Assembly (NCBI GenBank): GCA_009881125.1
Contig: WXFH01000135.1
Span: forward strand, 1-8,080
Direction: 5' to 3'
DNA from: Acidaminobacter sp.
Lineage (GTDB): Bacteria; Bacillota_A; Clostridia; Peptostreptococcales; Acidaminobacteraceae
Length of the DNA stretch: 8,080 nt
Part shown: piece by piece, positions 1-6,347 of the stretch
Position numbering within the stretch: the stretch's first letter is position 1
Layout: each line of letters begins with the position of its first letter
Translations under genes and position numbers: made by a program
Notes under the pieces: generated by a model
The model's database searches: none
What the model was told of the DNA's origin: nothing
The model's input: the letters and a program-made list of their open reading frames with translations, nothing else

Positions 1-44
1 TGGAAGGGATCCGCTAAAGATTGGGCGGGCATGCTTCAAACAGA

Positions 45-93
45 AAAAAAGCAAAATATTTTGCGGCGGAAGCGCAAAATGTTTTGCTTTTTT
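45..93. terminator. Factor-independent terminator, possibly bidirectional
   Basis: Two 21-base arms (45-65 and 73-93) are complementary apart from one G-T-type position and enclose a 7-base loop at 66-72. The left arm begins with a run of A and the right arm ends in a run of T, so the hairpin reads as a terminator on either strand. It most likely ends a gene to the left of the window. A stop codon at 15-17 could be the end of that gene, but the preceding bases are too few to say. No gene follows until 501, so the hairpin separates the ornithine operon from upstream transcription. Confidence 0.75.
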
Positions 94-429
94 ACATTTT
101 TAAAAGGGTTTTTACTCCAACATCCAATCACCACATAAATATTATCAGAATATTAGAATGATTATGCGTTCTTAGCTCTCATATTATTGGAAAAATAAAT
201 TTTAATTTGTCTATAGATTCATTTTGAAATTTCAGAAGCTGAAAATAGTAGATTATGAACCTGTTTTCGGCGGGTTTCCTTCATTATATAGTACAAAAAC
301 AGTAAGAAAAACAATATATTGCAGGAATGGCTGCGGAATGCTGGAGGTGGGGGTGAAATGACCATCGGCAGAAAAAAAATTTTAAAGATTTTGAAGTAAT
401 CTGAAATATTTTTATGCGTTTTGGAAATT
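94..429. other. AT-rich upstream regulatory region, no gene
   Basis: I see no credible coding sequence here: reading frames on both strands are short, low in complexity and lack start signals. The stretch contains a dyad TTTCAG-AAG-CTGAAA at 230-244 and the 10-base element GACCATCGGC at 360-369, which recurs twice between ord and ortA. It also contains a small inverted repeat AGATT/AATCT at 386-402. Because a sigma-54-type promoter follows directly, this is where an enhancer-binding activator would be expected to bind. That role is inferred from position only. Confidence 0.4.
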
Positions 430-444
430 TGGCACGAGGCTTGC
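430..444 (+). promoter_or_regulatory. Sigma-54 (-24/-12) promoter of the ornithine operon
   Basis: The sequence TGGCACGAGGCTTGC matches the sigma-54 consensus TGGCAC-N5-TTGC. The invariant GG (431-432) and GC (443-444) have the required 10-base spacing. Transcription should start near 455-456, which leaves a leader of about 45 bases before ord. Sigma-54 promoters need an ATP-dependent enhancer-binding activator, which is not encoded in this window. The -24 element, spacing and -12 element are directly visible; use in the cell is inferred from the match and from the position ahead of the first gene of the operon. Confidence 0.8.
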
Positions 445-460
445 GTATATAATTGGCAAG

Positions 461-476
461 ACCCACACATGTGGGT
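461..476 (+). other. Small leader hairpin upstream of ord
   Basis: ACCCAC (461-466) pairs perfectly with GTGGGT (471-476) across a 4-base loop, within the predicted leader and about 8 bases ahead of the GGAGGT ribosome binding site at 485-490. It could protect the 5' end of the transcript or affect ribosome access. It has no T-run and so is not a terminator. A function is not demonstrated. Confidence 0.4.
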
Positions 477-500
477 AAATTTTCGGAGGTGGCTTTCAAA

Positions 501-1550
501 ATGCAAAAACCAAATGTTAAAGTGGCAATCTGGGGCTTCGGCGCAATGGGCAGCGGAATGGCAAAAATGTTGCTTAAGAAAAAAGGTGTTGAAATCGTAG
601 CAGTTGTTGACCGCAACGCAACTCGCGTTGGAAGAGATATATACGAATACCTTGGTGTAGAGCGCGGCGACCGTAAGCCGGTCATCATCAGCAATGACTT
701 TGACGCGACGATCACAGAAAAATGCTGCGACGTCATCATGACTGCTACTGATTCTTATACAAAAGAAGCGTTCCCAAGAATCAAAGCTTGTCTCGAAAAG
801 AAAATCAACGTCATTTCAACGGCTGAAGAAATGGCTTATCCACAAGCGCAAAACCCTGAGCTTGCTGCAGAGCTCGACCGCATCGCTAAAGAAAACGGCG
901 TCACGGTTCTCGGCACAGGCATCAACCCTGGCCTCATGATGGACCTTCTTGTCGTCTGCATGACGGGCTGCATGGAAGATGTTGAGCACATCCAAGCCAA
1001 GCGCGTCAACAGCCTGTCTCCATTTGGCCCGGTTGTTATGCACGAGCAAGGCGTCGGCAGCAAACTCGCTGACTTCGATACAAATGTCAAAAACGGTACC
1101 CTCGCTGGCCACGTTGGCTTCGCGGAGTCCATCCAAATGATCGCTGACGCGATTGGCTGGAAAGTTGACAAGTTCGAGCAGCAAATGAGCCCGATTGTCA
1201 CAGAAGTTGACAGAAAGTCTCCATACGGCTTTGCCGCAGCTGGCGACGTCGCTGGCGTCACTATGACAGGTCAAGGTTTCGTCGATGGCGAAGTCAAAAT
1301 CGATATGATCCATCCGCAGCAAATCGAGCCTGAAATGGGCGGCACCAGCACTGGCGACTACATTACGATCAAAGGTTCACCTGCGATCAATATGTCCAAT
1401 ACACCTGAAGTCGAGGGCGGCATTGGCACCTACGCTATGTGCGTCAACATGATCCCTCACGTCATCAACGCTGCGCCAGGCCTTGTCACTATGATCGACC
1501 TTCCGGTTCCACGCGCGATCATGGGCGATTTCAGAGACTTCATCAAGTAA
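501..1550 (+). CDS. ord: 2,4-diaminopentanoate dehydrogenase
   Basis: This 349-residue cytosolic enzyme oxidatively deaminates 2,4-diaminopentanoate to 2-amino-4-oxopentanoate with NAD(P)+, the step after the ornithine aminomutase. An N-terminal Rossmann fold is visible: strand VKVAIWG leads into GFGAMG (residues 12-17), and a second strand ends in VVDR (35-38), whose Asp and Arg lie where the cofactor ribose or phosphate is usually read. A GTGINPG loop (138-144) resembles the dihydrodipicolinate-reductase-like dehydrogenases to which Ord belongs. I chose the ATG at 501 because GGAGGT (485-490) lies 10 bases ahead. The longer in-frame opening from a TTG at 453 would begin at or before the predicted transcription start. 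It is the first gene behind the sigma-54-type promoter and is followed by ortA after a 278-base structured gap. The family is recognised from sequence and context; cofactor preference cannot be read with certainty. Confidence 0.92.
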   Translation: MQKPNVKVAIWGFGAMGSGMAKMLLKKKGVEIVAVVDRNATRVGRDIYEYLGVERGDRKPVIISNDFDATITEKCCDVIMTATDSYTKEAFPRIKACLEKKINVISTAEEMAYPQAQNPELAAELDRIAKENGVTVLGTGINPGLMMDLLVVCMTGCMEDVEHIQAKRVNSLSPFGPVVMHEQGVGSKLADFDTNVKNGTLAGHVGFAESIQMIADAIGWKVDKFEQQMSPIVTEVDRKSPYGFAAAGDVAGVTMTGQGFVDGEVKIDMIHPQQIEPEMGGTSTGDYITIKGSPAINMSNTPEVEGGIGTYAMCVNMIPHVINAAPGLVTMIDLPVPRAIMGDFRDFIK

Positions 1551-1636
1551 TTCAGATGACATTTTAGGTTAGGATCAGCGCATCTGGGGTTTTAACCGGC
1601 GCTAAGTTGGCTAAACCCCCGAATGCTTTTGTGTTT

Positions 1637-1729
1637 GCCGATGGTCGTTATCATCCACAATATCGCATCGAAGTATCTTTCGGGGACTTTCGTGAGGCGG
1701 GTTTGGTTGTGGGATGGGTGACCATCGGC
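1637..1729. repeat. Inverted pair of the GACCATCGGC element
   Basis: GCCGATGGTC at 1637-1646 is the exact reverse complement of GACCATCGGC at 1720-1729. The flanks also pair in part: CATCCACAA (1652-1660) faces TTGTGGGATG (1707-1716). The same 10-base word, preceded by a similar G-rich flank, lies at 360-369 upstream of the operon promoter. Three copies, all between genes, suggest either a protein binding site or a small dispersed repeat. A shorter 9-base match inside oraE (4908-4916) cautions that part of the similarity could be chance. Confidence 0.5.
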
Positions 1730-1778
1730 TAAAATAATTACTTGTTTTTATTGAAGCATTTTGGGGATCAGAGCATAG

Positions 1779-1792
1779 TTGGAGATCTCCAA
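1779..1792. promoter_or_regulatory. 14-base perfect palindrome upstream of ortA
   Basis: TTGGAGATCTCCAA is a perfect palindrome, 36 bases before the chosen ortA start. With no loop it makes a poor RNA hairpin but a plausible site for a symmetric DNA-binding protein. No known operator is recognised, and chance cannot be excluded. Confidence 0.3.
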
Positions 1793-1828
1793 TTCAGGGA
1801 TTCAGAGATGAAAAGGATGGTGTTCACT

Positions 1829-2137
1829 ATGGCAGCGAAAAAAGGGGATTGGGTGCGAGTGCACGATACGGTTTTAACGCCGGATCAGCGCGCGCCGCAG
1901 GTACCTGATGATACTAAGGCGGTGCCCCTTGAGCTTTGGGTGAAGGGCATTGCGGAGAGCGACGCGCAGATGGGCGAGACAGTCGAAGTTGTGACTTTGA
2001 CTGGCCGGCACGTGACCGGTGAGTTGGTAGAAGTGTTTCCAACTTATTCGCATTCGTTTGGGGATTATGTGCCGGAGCTATTGACGATTTCATGCCAGCT
2101 TCGAAGCATTTTGTTCGGAGGTGACGACAATGAGTAA
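1829..2137 (+). CDS. ortA: 2-amino-4-oxopentanoate thiolase, small (alpha) subunit
   Basis: The 102-residue product is the small subunit of the PLP-dependent thiolase that splits 2-amino-4-oxopentanoate with CoA into acetyl-CoA and D-alanine. The protein begins MAAKKGDWVRVHDTVL and continues with the segment RAPQVPDDTKAVPLELWVKG and a C-terminal PELLTISCQLRSILFGG, which I recognise as OrtA-like. Family members are about 100 residues, which favours the ATG at 1829, with AAGGA 11 bases ahead. In-frame ATGs at 1808 (behind AGGGA at 1796-1800) and 1817 are alternatives that would add 7 or 4 residues. A TTG at 1742 would give 131 residues with an unfamiliar N-terminus. Its stop codon overlaps the start of ortB by 8 bases, so the two subunits are probably translationally coupled, fitting a heteromeric enzyme. 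Confidence 0.87.
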   Translation: MAAKKGDWVRVHDTVLTPDQRAPQVPDDTKAVPLELWVKGIAESDAQMGETVEVVTLTGRHVTGELVEVFPTYSHSFGDYVPELLTISCQLRSILFGGDDNE

Positions 2138-3551
2138 TTTAGAGGTTAGAGACAATTCCTATGAGGCGGTCATGAGCCGTCGAAATGAGATTATGAAAAA
2201 GGCGGTCGGCATTGACTATGCTGATTTTGAGAGCGGCACGATCGCATTTGACTATGAAAAAATGATGAAGGAAACCGGCTATACACTTGAAGAGATTCAG
2301 AAGATCCAGAGTCAGACGAGTGTTGGAAACACGCCGATTTTTGAACTTAAAAATATAACTGAGCTTGCCAGAAAATACGCGGCACCTGGCAAAGGTGCAA
2401 GGATTTTTGTCAAGGACGAGGCGGGCAATCCGTCCGGCAGCTTCAAAGAGCGACGCGCGGCGACGGCCGTCTATCATGCGAAGCGACTTGGGTACAAGGG
2501 CGTCATTGCGGCGACAAGCGGCAACTACGGCGCAGCGGTGGCTTCACAGGCTGCCATGCAGGGGCTGAAGTGCATTGTGGTTCAGGAGTGCTACGATTCC
2601 AAAGGCGTTGGTCAGCCGGAGATCGTTGAAAAGGCTCGTAAGTGTGAGGCCCATGGCGCTGAAGTGGTTCAGCTTTCTGTTGGACCTGAGCTGTTTTATA
2701 CGTTCTTACGTTTGCTGGAAGAGACTGGATACTTTAATGCTTCTTTGTATACACCGTTTGGTATTGCGGGCGTTGAGACGCTGGGCTATGAGTTGATCAT
2801 GCAGATGCGCGAACGCATTGGCCGGGACCCGGATGTGGTCGTGGCAACGAACGCTGGCGGCGGCAATTTGACTGGTACGGCTCGCGGCCTGATTAAGGCA
2901 GGCGCTCTGAATACACAAGTTGTGGCGGCGAGTGTTAATCTTGCGGGCCTCCATATGGCGAGCGATACTATGTTTAACAAGAAATCCTTTACAACTGGGC
3001 ATACGGGCTTTGGCGTTCCGTTCGCTACTTGGCCGGACCGTTCGGATGTGCCGCGTTCTGCGGCGCGACCGCTGCGATACATGGATCGCTATCTCCAGGT
3101 TAATCAGGGTGAAGTTTTTTACATCACAGAGGCGATGGCTCAGGTGGAAGGCCTCGAGCGTGGACCGGCGGGGAATACGGCGCTGGCGGCAGCATTTTCT
3201 CTGGCTCAGGAGATGGATCGCGATCAGATTATCGTGGTTCAGGAGACTGAATATACTGGTGCGGGCAAGCATCATGCATCGCAGCTTTCGTTCGCTCGCA
3301 ACAATGGCATTGAGATTGTATTTGGGGATCCAAGGACGGAAGTTGCAGGGGAATCCATTGTCATTCCTGAGAATCCTGGCATGATTAGGGCTGTGGATCT
3401 CGACATGACAAAGCTTAGGAAATCGTTAATCAAGAATGCTGTTGTCAATAACAAAGTTACAGAAGTCAGCGATGCTGACGTTGCGTTCCTCGCTGTAGAG
3501 ACAAAGACGGACGAAGCATTTGTTCGAGCGGCGCTGAAGGAAATTCTTTAA
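2130..3551 (+). CDS. ortB: 2-amino-4-oxopentanoate thiolase, PLP-binding (beta) subunit
   Basis: This 473-residue subunit carries the PLP cofactor of the thiolase that yields acetyl-CoA and D-alanine. It is a fold-type II PLP protein related to threonine synthase. The motif GNPSGSFKERR holds the Schiff-base lysine (Lys106), TSGNYG (129-134) is the usual asparagine loop around the cofactor ring, and AGGGN (242-246) is the glycine-rich loop that grips the phosphate. I chose the ATG at 2130 because a strong GGAGGTGA (2117-2124) lies 5 bases ahead; a GTG at 2121 falls inside that site and is unlikely. The start overlaps the end of ortA. Downstream, 194 bases of repeats separate it from oraS. All expected active-site elements are intact. 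Confidence 0.92.
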   Translation: MSNLEVRDNSYEAVMSRRNEIMKKAVGIDYADFESGTIAFDYEKMMKETGYTLEEIQKIQSQTSVGNTPIFELKNITELARKYAAPGKGARIFVKDEAGNPSGSFKERRAATAVYHAKRLGYKGVIAATSGNYGAAVASQAAMQGLKCIVVQECYDSKGVGQPEIVEKARKCEAHGAEVVQLSVGPELFYTFLRLLEETGYFNASLYTPFGIAGVETLGYELIMQMRERIGRDPDVVVATNAGGGNLTGTARGLIKAGALNTQVVAASVNLAGLHMASDTMFNKKSFTTGHTGFGVPFATWPDRSDVPRSAARPLRYMDRYLQVNQGEVFYITEAMAQVEGLERGPAGNTALAAAFSLAQEMDRDQIIVVQETEYTGAGKHHASQLSFARNNGIEIVFGDPRTEVAGESIVIPENPGMIRAVDLDMTKLRKSLIKNAVVNNKVTEVSDADVAFLAVETKTDEAFVRAALKEIL

Positions 3552-3554
3552 AAG

Positions 3555-3612
3555 TGACATTTGGGGTCAGACCCGCGTGGACATGACACATGGGGTCAGA
3601 CCCGCGTGGACA
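3555..3612 (+). repeat. Tandem pair of 29-base REP-like units
   Basis: Two adjoining 29-base units (3555-3583 and 3584-3612) differ at only two positions. Each contains the core GGGGTCAGACCCGCG, in which GGGTC and GACCC are perfectly complementary around one base. They begin directly after the ortB stop codon. The core resembles REP-type elements that are mobilised by IS200-like (RAYT) transposases in many bacteria; no such transposase lies in the window, so that link is inference. Confidence 0.75.
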
Positions 3613-3620
3613 TAAGAATT

Positions 3621-3692
3621 TGACACATGGTGTCGATAGGCGCTAGCCGCAGACCCGCATGGCCCGAGGGTGACACATGGGGTCGGACCCGC
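3621..3692 (+). repeat. Two diverged REP-like units
   Basis: A third unit (3621-3662) opens with the same TGACACATGG and closes with CAGACCCGCATGG, but its middle is replaced by about 19 unrelated bases containing GGCGCTAGCC. A fourth unit (3671-3692) reads TGACACATGGGGTCGGACCCGC, one substitution in the core and no tail. With the pair at 3555-3612 these fill most of the ortB-oraS gap. Any stems in the message could slow or protect transcripts and allow different levels for thiolase and aminomutase. Confidence 0.65.
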
Positions 3693-3700
3693 AATATAAT
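3670..3700 (+). promoter_or_regulatory. Possible internal sigma-70-type promoter for oraSE
   Basis: GTGACA (3670-3675, five of six matches to TTGACA) and a perfect TATAAT (3695-3700) are separated by 19 bases, longer than the ideal 17. Transcription would start near 3707, giving a leader of about 39 bases to oraS. The -35-like box is part of the fourth repeat unit. This could give the aminomutase genes some expression independent of the sigma-54-type promoter, but the long spacing keeps confidence low. Confidence 0.35.
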
Positions 3701-3745
3701 TTAGGCTCAAAAACACCAACTAAAACAAATATTAGGAGGTTACTC

Positions 3746-4123
3746 ATGAAAGGTTCTGAAAGAAGAGCAGACGACTTCGAGTCGAGACGCGAGCACCTTA
3801 AAAACATGACGGACGAACAACTCAAGGATTATTTCTGGCAGTTGACTGAAAAAGTGGTTGATCCACTTTTGGAACTGGCGCGCACTCACACGACGCCATC
3901 TGTTGAGAGATCTGTCCTGCTTCGTATGGGATTTTCAAGCCTTGAAGCTAAGCCGCTTGTAGAGGGTGCCATTGATCGCGGGTTGATCGGACACGGCACG
4001 GGCAACGTAATTTACAGAATCGCGAAAGAAAAAAATCTTTCTGTTCGTGAAGCAGGACTCGCATTGATCGAAGGTAAGTTCTGGGATGACGCTGTAACTA
4101 TGTTCAAAGGAGGTAACAGATAA
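3746..4123 (+). CDS. oraS: D-ornithine 4,5-aminomutase, small subunit
   Basis: The 125-residue product is the small subunit of the adenosylcobalamin- and PLP-dependent mutase that moves the terminal amino group of D-ornithine to C4, giving 2,4-diaminopentanoate. It carries neither cofactor itself but is needed by the large subunit. The sequence is largely helical and charged at the N-terminus, with the segment ARTHTTPSVERSVLLRMGFSS and a C-terminal IEGKFWDDAVTMFKGGNR, and its length agrees with the roughly 120-residue family. The ATG at 3746 is preceded by AGGAGGT (3734-3740) at 5 bases, a very strong site. An upstream in-frame ATG at 3677 would lie inside a repeat unit and adds 23 unlikely residues. 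It overlaps oraE by one base (TAATG), as expected for subunits made in step. Confidence 0.92.
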   Translation: MKGSERRADDFESRREHLKNMTDEQLKDYFWQLTEKVVDPLLELARTHTTPSVERSVLLRMGFSSLEAKPLVEGAIDRGLIGHGTGNVIYRIAKEKNLSVREAGLALIEGKFWDDAVTMFKGGNR

Positions 4124-6330
4124 TGACGATTAAAGCCACAGATAAACTCGATATCCGCGCCATTATCAGCGACCTCGAAAGTTATGCGCCTAAACGTCGC
4201 GGCTGGTCTTGGAGAAAGCCGGCGCCGGGGCTAAAGCTCGGACCTTTTGAATATGCCGACTGCAGCGAGCCACTCAAGAACGGCATTGGCATTCCATGCG
4301 ATATCCAGTACTTCGGAAACCTGGATCCACAACCACTCAACACAATCACCACCGAAATAGCGTCCGGCCGATTCGAGGACGACATCCGACGCATGCGCAT
4401 GGCTGCATGGCACGGCGCTGACCATATCATGGTCATCAGGACCGCTGGTCAATCCCATTTTGACGGGCTGATTGAAGGCTCCCCGCAGGGCATCGGCGGT
4501 ATTCCAATAACCAGAAAGCAAGTCAGAGCTCACAGAAAAGCGCTCGATATGATTGAGGAAGAAGTCGGCAGACCAATCAACTACCATTCTTACGTTTCAG
4601 GTGTTGCAGGTCCTGACGTCGCTGTTATGTTTGCTGAAGAAGGCGTTAACGGCGCTCACCAGGATCCACAGTACAACGTCCTCTACAGAAACGTCAATAT
4701 GGTGCGTTCCTTCATTGACGCTGCAGAGTCGAAGTCCCTAATGGCATGGGCGGATATGGCGCAAATCGACGGTGCCCACAACGCCAACGCTACAGCGCGC
4801 GAGGCCTGGAAAGTCATGCCGGAGCTCATTGTACAGCACGCCATCAACTCGAAATACTCTGAGAAAGTCGGGATGAAGCGCGAAAATATCTGCTTGTCGA
4901 CGGTGCCACCATCGGCGAGCCCTGCACCTGCACTTAAATTTGACCTCCCGTATGCTGTTGCGCTCCGCGACTTCTTCGAAGGTTACAGAATGCGCGCGCA
5001 GATGAACACGAAGTACATCACGTCGTCTTCCCGTGAAGCGACGGTCACCCACGTCCTTAACATGATGATTTCCAAGCTCACCAGCGCGGACATCCAGTCC
5101 ACCATCACGCCGGACGAAGGTAGAAACGTGCCTTGGCATGTTTACAACATCGAGGCGTGCGACACGGCGAAGCAGACTTTTGTGGGCATGGATGCACTCA
5201 TGGAGATGGTCGAGCTGAAGTCGGAGGGCGTCCTGCGGGAGACCGCGCGTGAGCTGAAAGAGCGCGCAGTGCTCTATATGGAGGAAATCCTTGAGGTTGG
5301 CGGCTACTTTGAAGCGGTCGAGAAGGGCTTCTTCGTTGACTCTGCGAAGTATCCGGAGCGCAATGGGGACGGTATCGCCCGCAAAATCGATGGCGGCGTG
5401 GGCGCAGGCGCGGTATTCAAGCGCGAAGCGGACTACATGGCGCCGGTCACAGCGCACTACGGCTACAACAATGTCGAGCAGTACGGCGCTGAATTTGTGG
5501 GTGCCCCTTCGAAGCTGATTGACGGCTGCACGCTCGAGGACCGCTCGAAGATTGTCTACATCAATGAGCTGGACGAGAATGACAACGTTGATAAGCGTAT
5601 CGAAGAAGTGGCTAAGTATTATGACACCAACGTCATCAAGCCTGAAGTACAGTGGCTTGCCGATGGCGTCGTCACCATCGACCTCTTCCTCCCAACATCC
5701 AAGCGTAAGGCTGAATTTGCAGCGATTGAATTTGCGAAGAAGATGAATCTGACAGATGTTGAGGTCATTCACCTCGAAGTAATGCATCCGGCAGAAGGTA
5801 CCCGCGTTCAGGTTAAGGGTGTTGTCGGCTTTGAATTGGATCTCGATAAGCTGGAGATTTCGCCTGAGCCAGAGGTTCTGTCTGATGAGGAGATACGTGC
5901 GATTATTGAAGAAAAGCCGATGCTCCTTGTCGCTGCAACTGTTGGCGAAGATGAGCACTCTGTCGGAATGCGTGAGATCATTGATATCAAGCACGGCGGT
6001 ATTGAGAAGTATGGCATTGAAGTTGAGTATCTTGGCACATCTGTTCCGGTCGAGAAACTGGTGGATGCGGCGATTGAGCTCAATGCTGATGGCATTCTCG
6101 CCTCGACGATCATTTCGCACGATGATGTACATTACAAGAACATGAAAAAGCTTCACGAGTATGCGATTGAGAAGGGTGTCCGTGACAAACTTTGCCTGGC
6201 AGCGGGCGGTACTCAGGTTACTCCGGAAATCGCGCGTAAGAATGGCATGGATGAGGGCTTTGGCCGAGGCACGAAAGGTGTCAACTTGGCGACTTTCCTG
6301 GTGAAGTGCAGGGAAGAGAAACAGAAGTAG
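4123..6330 (+). CDS. oraE: D-ornithine 4,5-aminomutase, large cofactor-binding subunit
   Basis: The 735-residue product is the catalytic subunit. It uses adenosylcobalamin to make a substrate radical and PLP to carry the migrating amino group. The N-terminal two thirds fits the TIM-barrel PLP region of this family. The C-terminal Rossmann-like domain holds the B12 motif D-x-H-x-x-G as DEHSVG (610-615), with His612 as the expected lower cobalt ligand. Lys623, eleven residues later, matches the spacing of the His618/Lys629 pair in the C. sticklandii enzyme, where the lysine forms the resting aldimine with PLP. LGTSVP (637-642) and AAGG (693-696) fit the later cobalamin-tail contacts. The ATG at 4123 shares its A with the oraS stop and follows AAAGGAGGT (4106-4114) by 8 bases. 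Length and key residues are complete. A long open frame on the opposite strand (4738-6390) is a compositional shadow. Confidence 0.95.
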   Translation: MTIKATDKLDIRAIISDLESYAPKRRGWSWRKPAPGLKLGPFEYADCSEPLKNGIGIPCDIQYFGNLDPQPLNTITTEIASGRFEDDIRRMRMAAWHGADHIMVIRTAGQSHFDGLIEGSPQGIGGIPITRKQVRAHRKALDMIEEEVGRPINYHSYVSGVAGPDVAVMFAEEGVNGAHQDPQYNVLYRNVNMVRSFIDAAESKSLMAWADMAQIDGAHNANATAREAWKVMPELIVQHAINSKYSEKVGMKRENICLSTVPPSASPAPALKFDLPYAVALRDFFEGYRMRAQMNTKYITSSSREATVTHVLNMMISKLTSADIQSTITPDEGRNVPWHVYNIEACDTAKQTFVGMDALMEMVELKSEGVLRETARELKERAVLYMEEILEVGGYFEAVEKGFFVDSAKYPERNGDGIARKIDGGVGAGAVFKREADYMAPVTAHYGYNNVEQYGAEFVGAPSKLIDGCTLEDRSKIVYINELDENDNVDKRIEEVAKYYDTNVIKPEVQWLADGVVTIDLFLPTSKRKAEFAAIEFAKKMNLTDVEVIHLEVMHPAEGTRVQVKGVVGFELDLDKLEISPEPEVLSDEEIRAIIEEKPMLLVAATVGEDEHSVGMREIIDIKHGGIEKYGIEVEYLGTSVPVEKLVDAAIELNADGILASTIISHDDVHYKNMKKLHEYAIEKGVRDKLCLAAGGTQVTPEIARKNGMDEGFGRGTKGVNLATFLVKCREEKQK

Positions 6331-6347
6331 GGATTTGAAATAAGGAC

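Larger units (their letters stand above)
1551..1828 (+). other. Structured intergenic region between ord and ortA
   Basis: There is no convincing gene in this 278-base gap, although the ortA frame is open back to a TTG at 1742. Several pairings are possible: GGGGTTT (1586-1592) with AAACCCC (1613-1619); AGCGC (1577-1581) with GCGCT (1599-1603); CCCCGAA (1616-1622) with TTCGGGG (1679-1685); and a long imperfect stem joining 1634-1660 to 1707-1732. Some of these exclude others. No clean hairpin plus T-run is present, so read-through into ortA is likely. A weak promoter-like pair, TTGTGG (1707-1712) and TAAAAT (1730-1735), has 17-base spacing. It may be a structured 5' region, a processing site or a decayed repeat pair; I recognise no known riboswitch. 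Confidence 0.45.

Noticed and set aside
1..141. Frame 1 open from the window edge to a stop at 139-141 as the end of an upstream gene
   Set aside because: It reads straight through both arms of the terminator hairpin, so a real gene there is unlikely; a stop at 15-17 in another frame is as plausible.
453..500. Extended N-terminus of Ord from a TTG at 453
   Set aside because: It would begin at about the predicted transcription start, and a strong GGAGGT serves the ATG at 501, where the family-like N-terminus begins.
219..739. Open frames on the - strand across the promoter and ord 5' region
   Set aside because: They are low in complexity, cross the clear sigma-54-type promoter and the start of ord, and lack ribosome binding sites or recognisable domains.
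1742..1828. Extended N-terminus of OrtA from a TTG at 1742
   Set aside because: The additional 29 residues are unlike the family, include a 14-base palindrome at the DNA level, and would make the subunit longer than usual. The exact start among 1808, 1817 and 1829 remains less certain.
1551..1828. Cobalamin riboswitch controlling the B12-dependent pathway
   Set aside because: I see no B12-box-like GCCACTG element nor the expected multi-stem layout here or in the leader at 456-500.
3555..3692. CRISPR array
   Set aside because: Units are adjacent or separated irregularly, differ from each other, lack unique spacers of constant length, and the core recurs as a terminator elsewhere.
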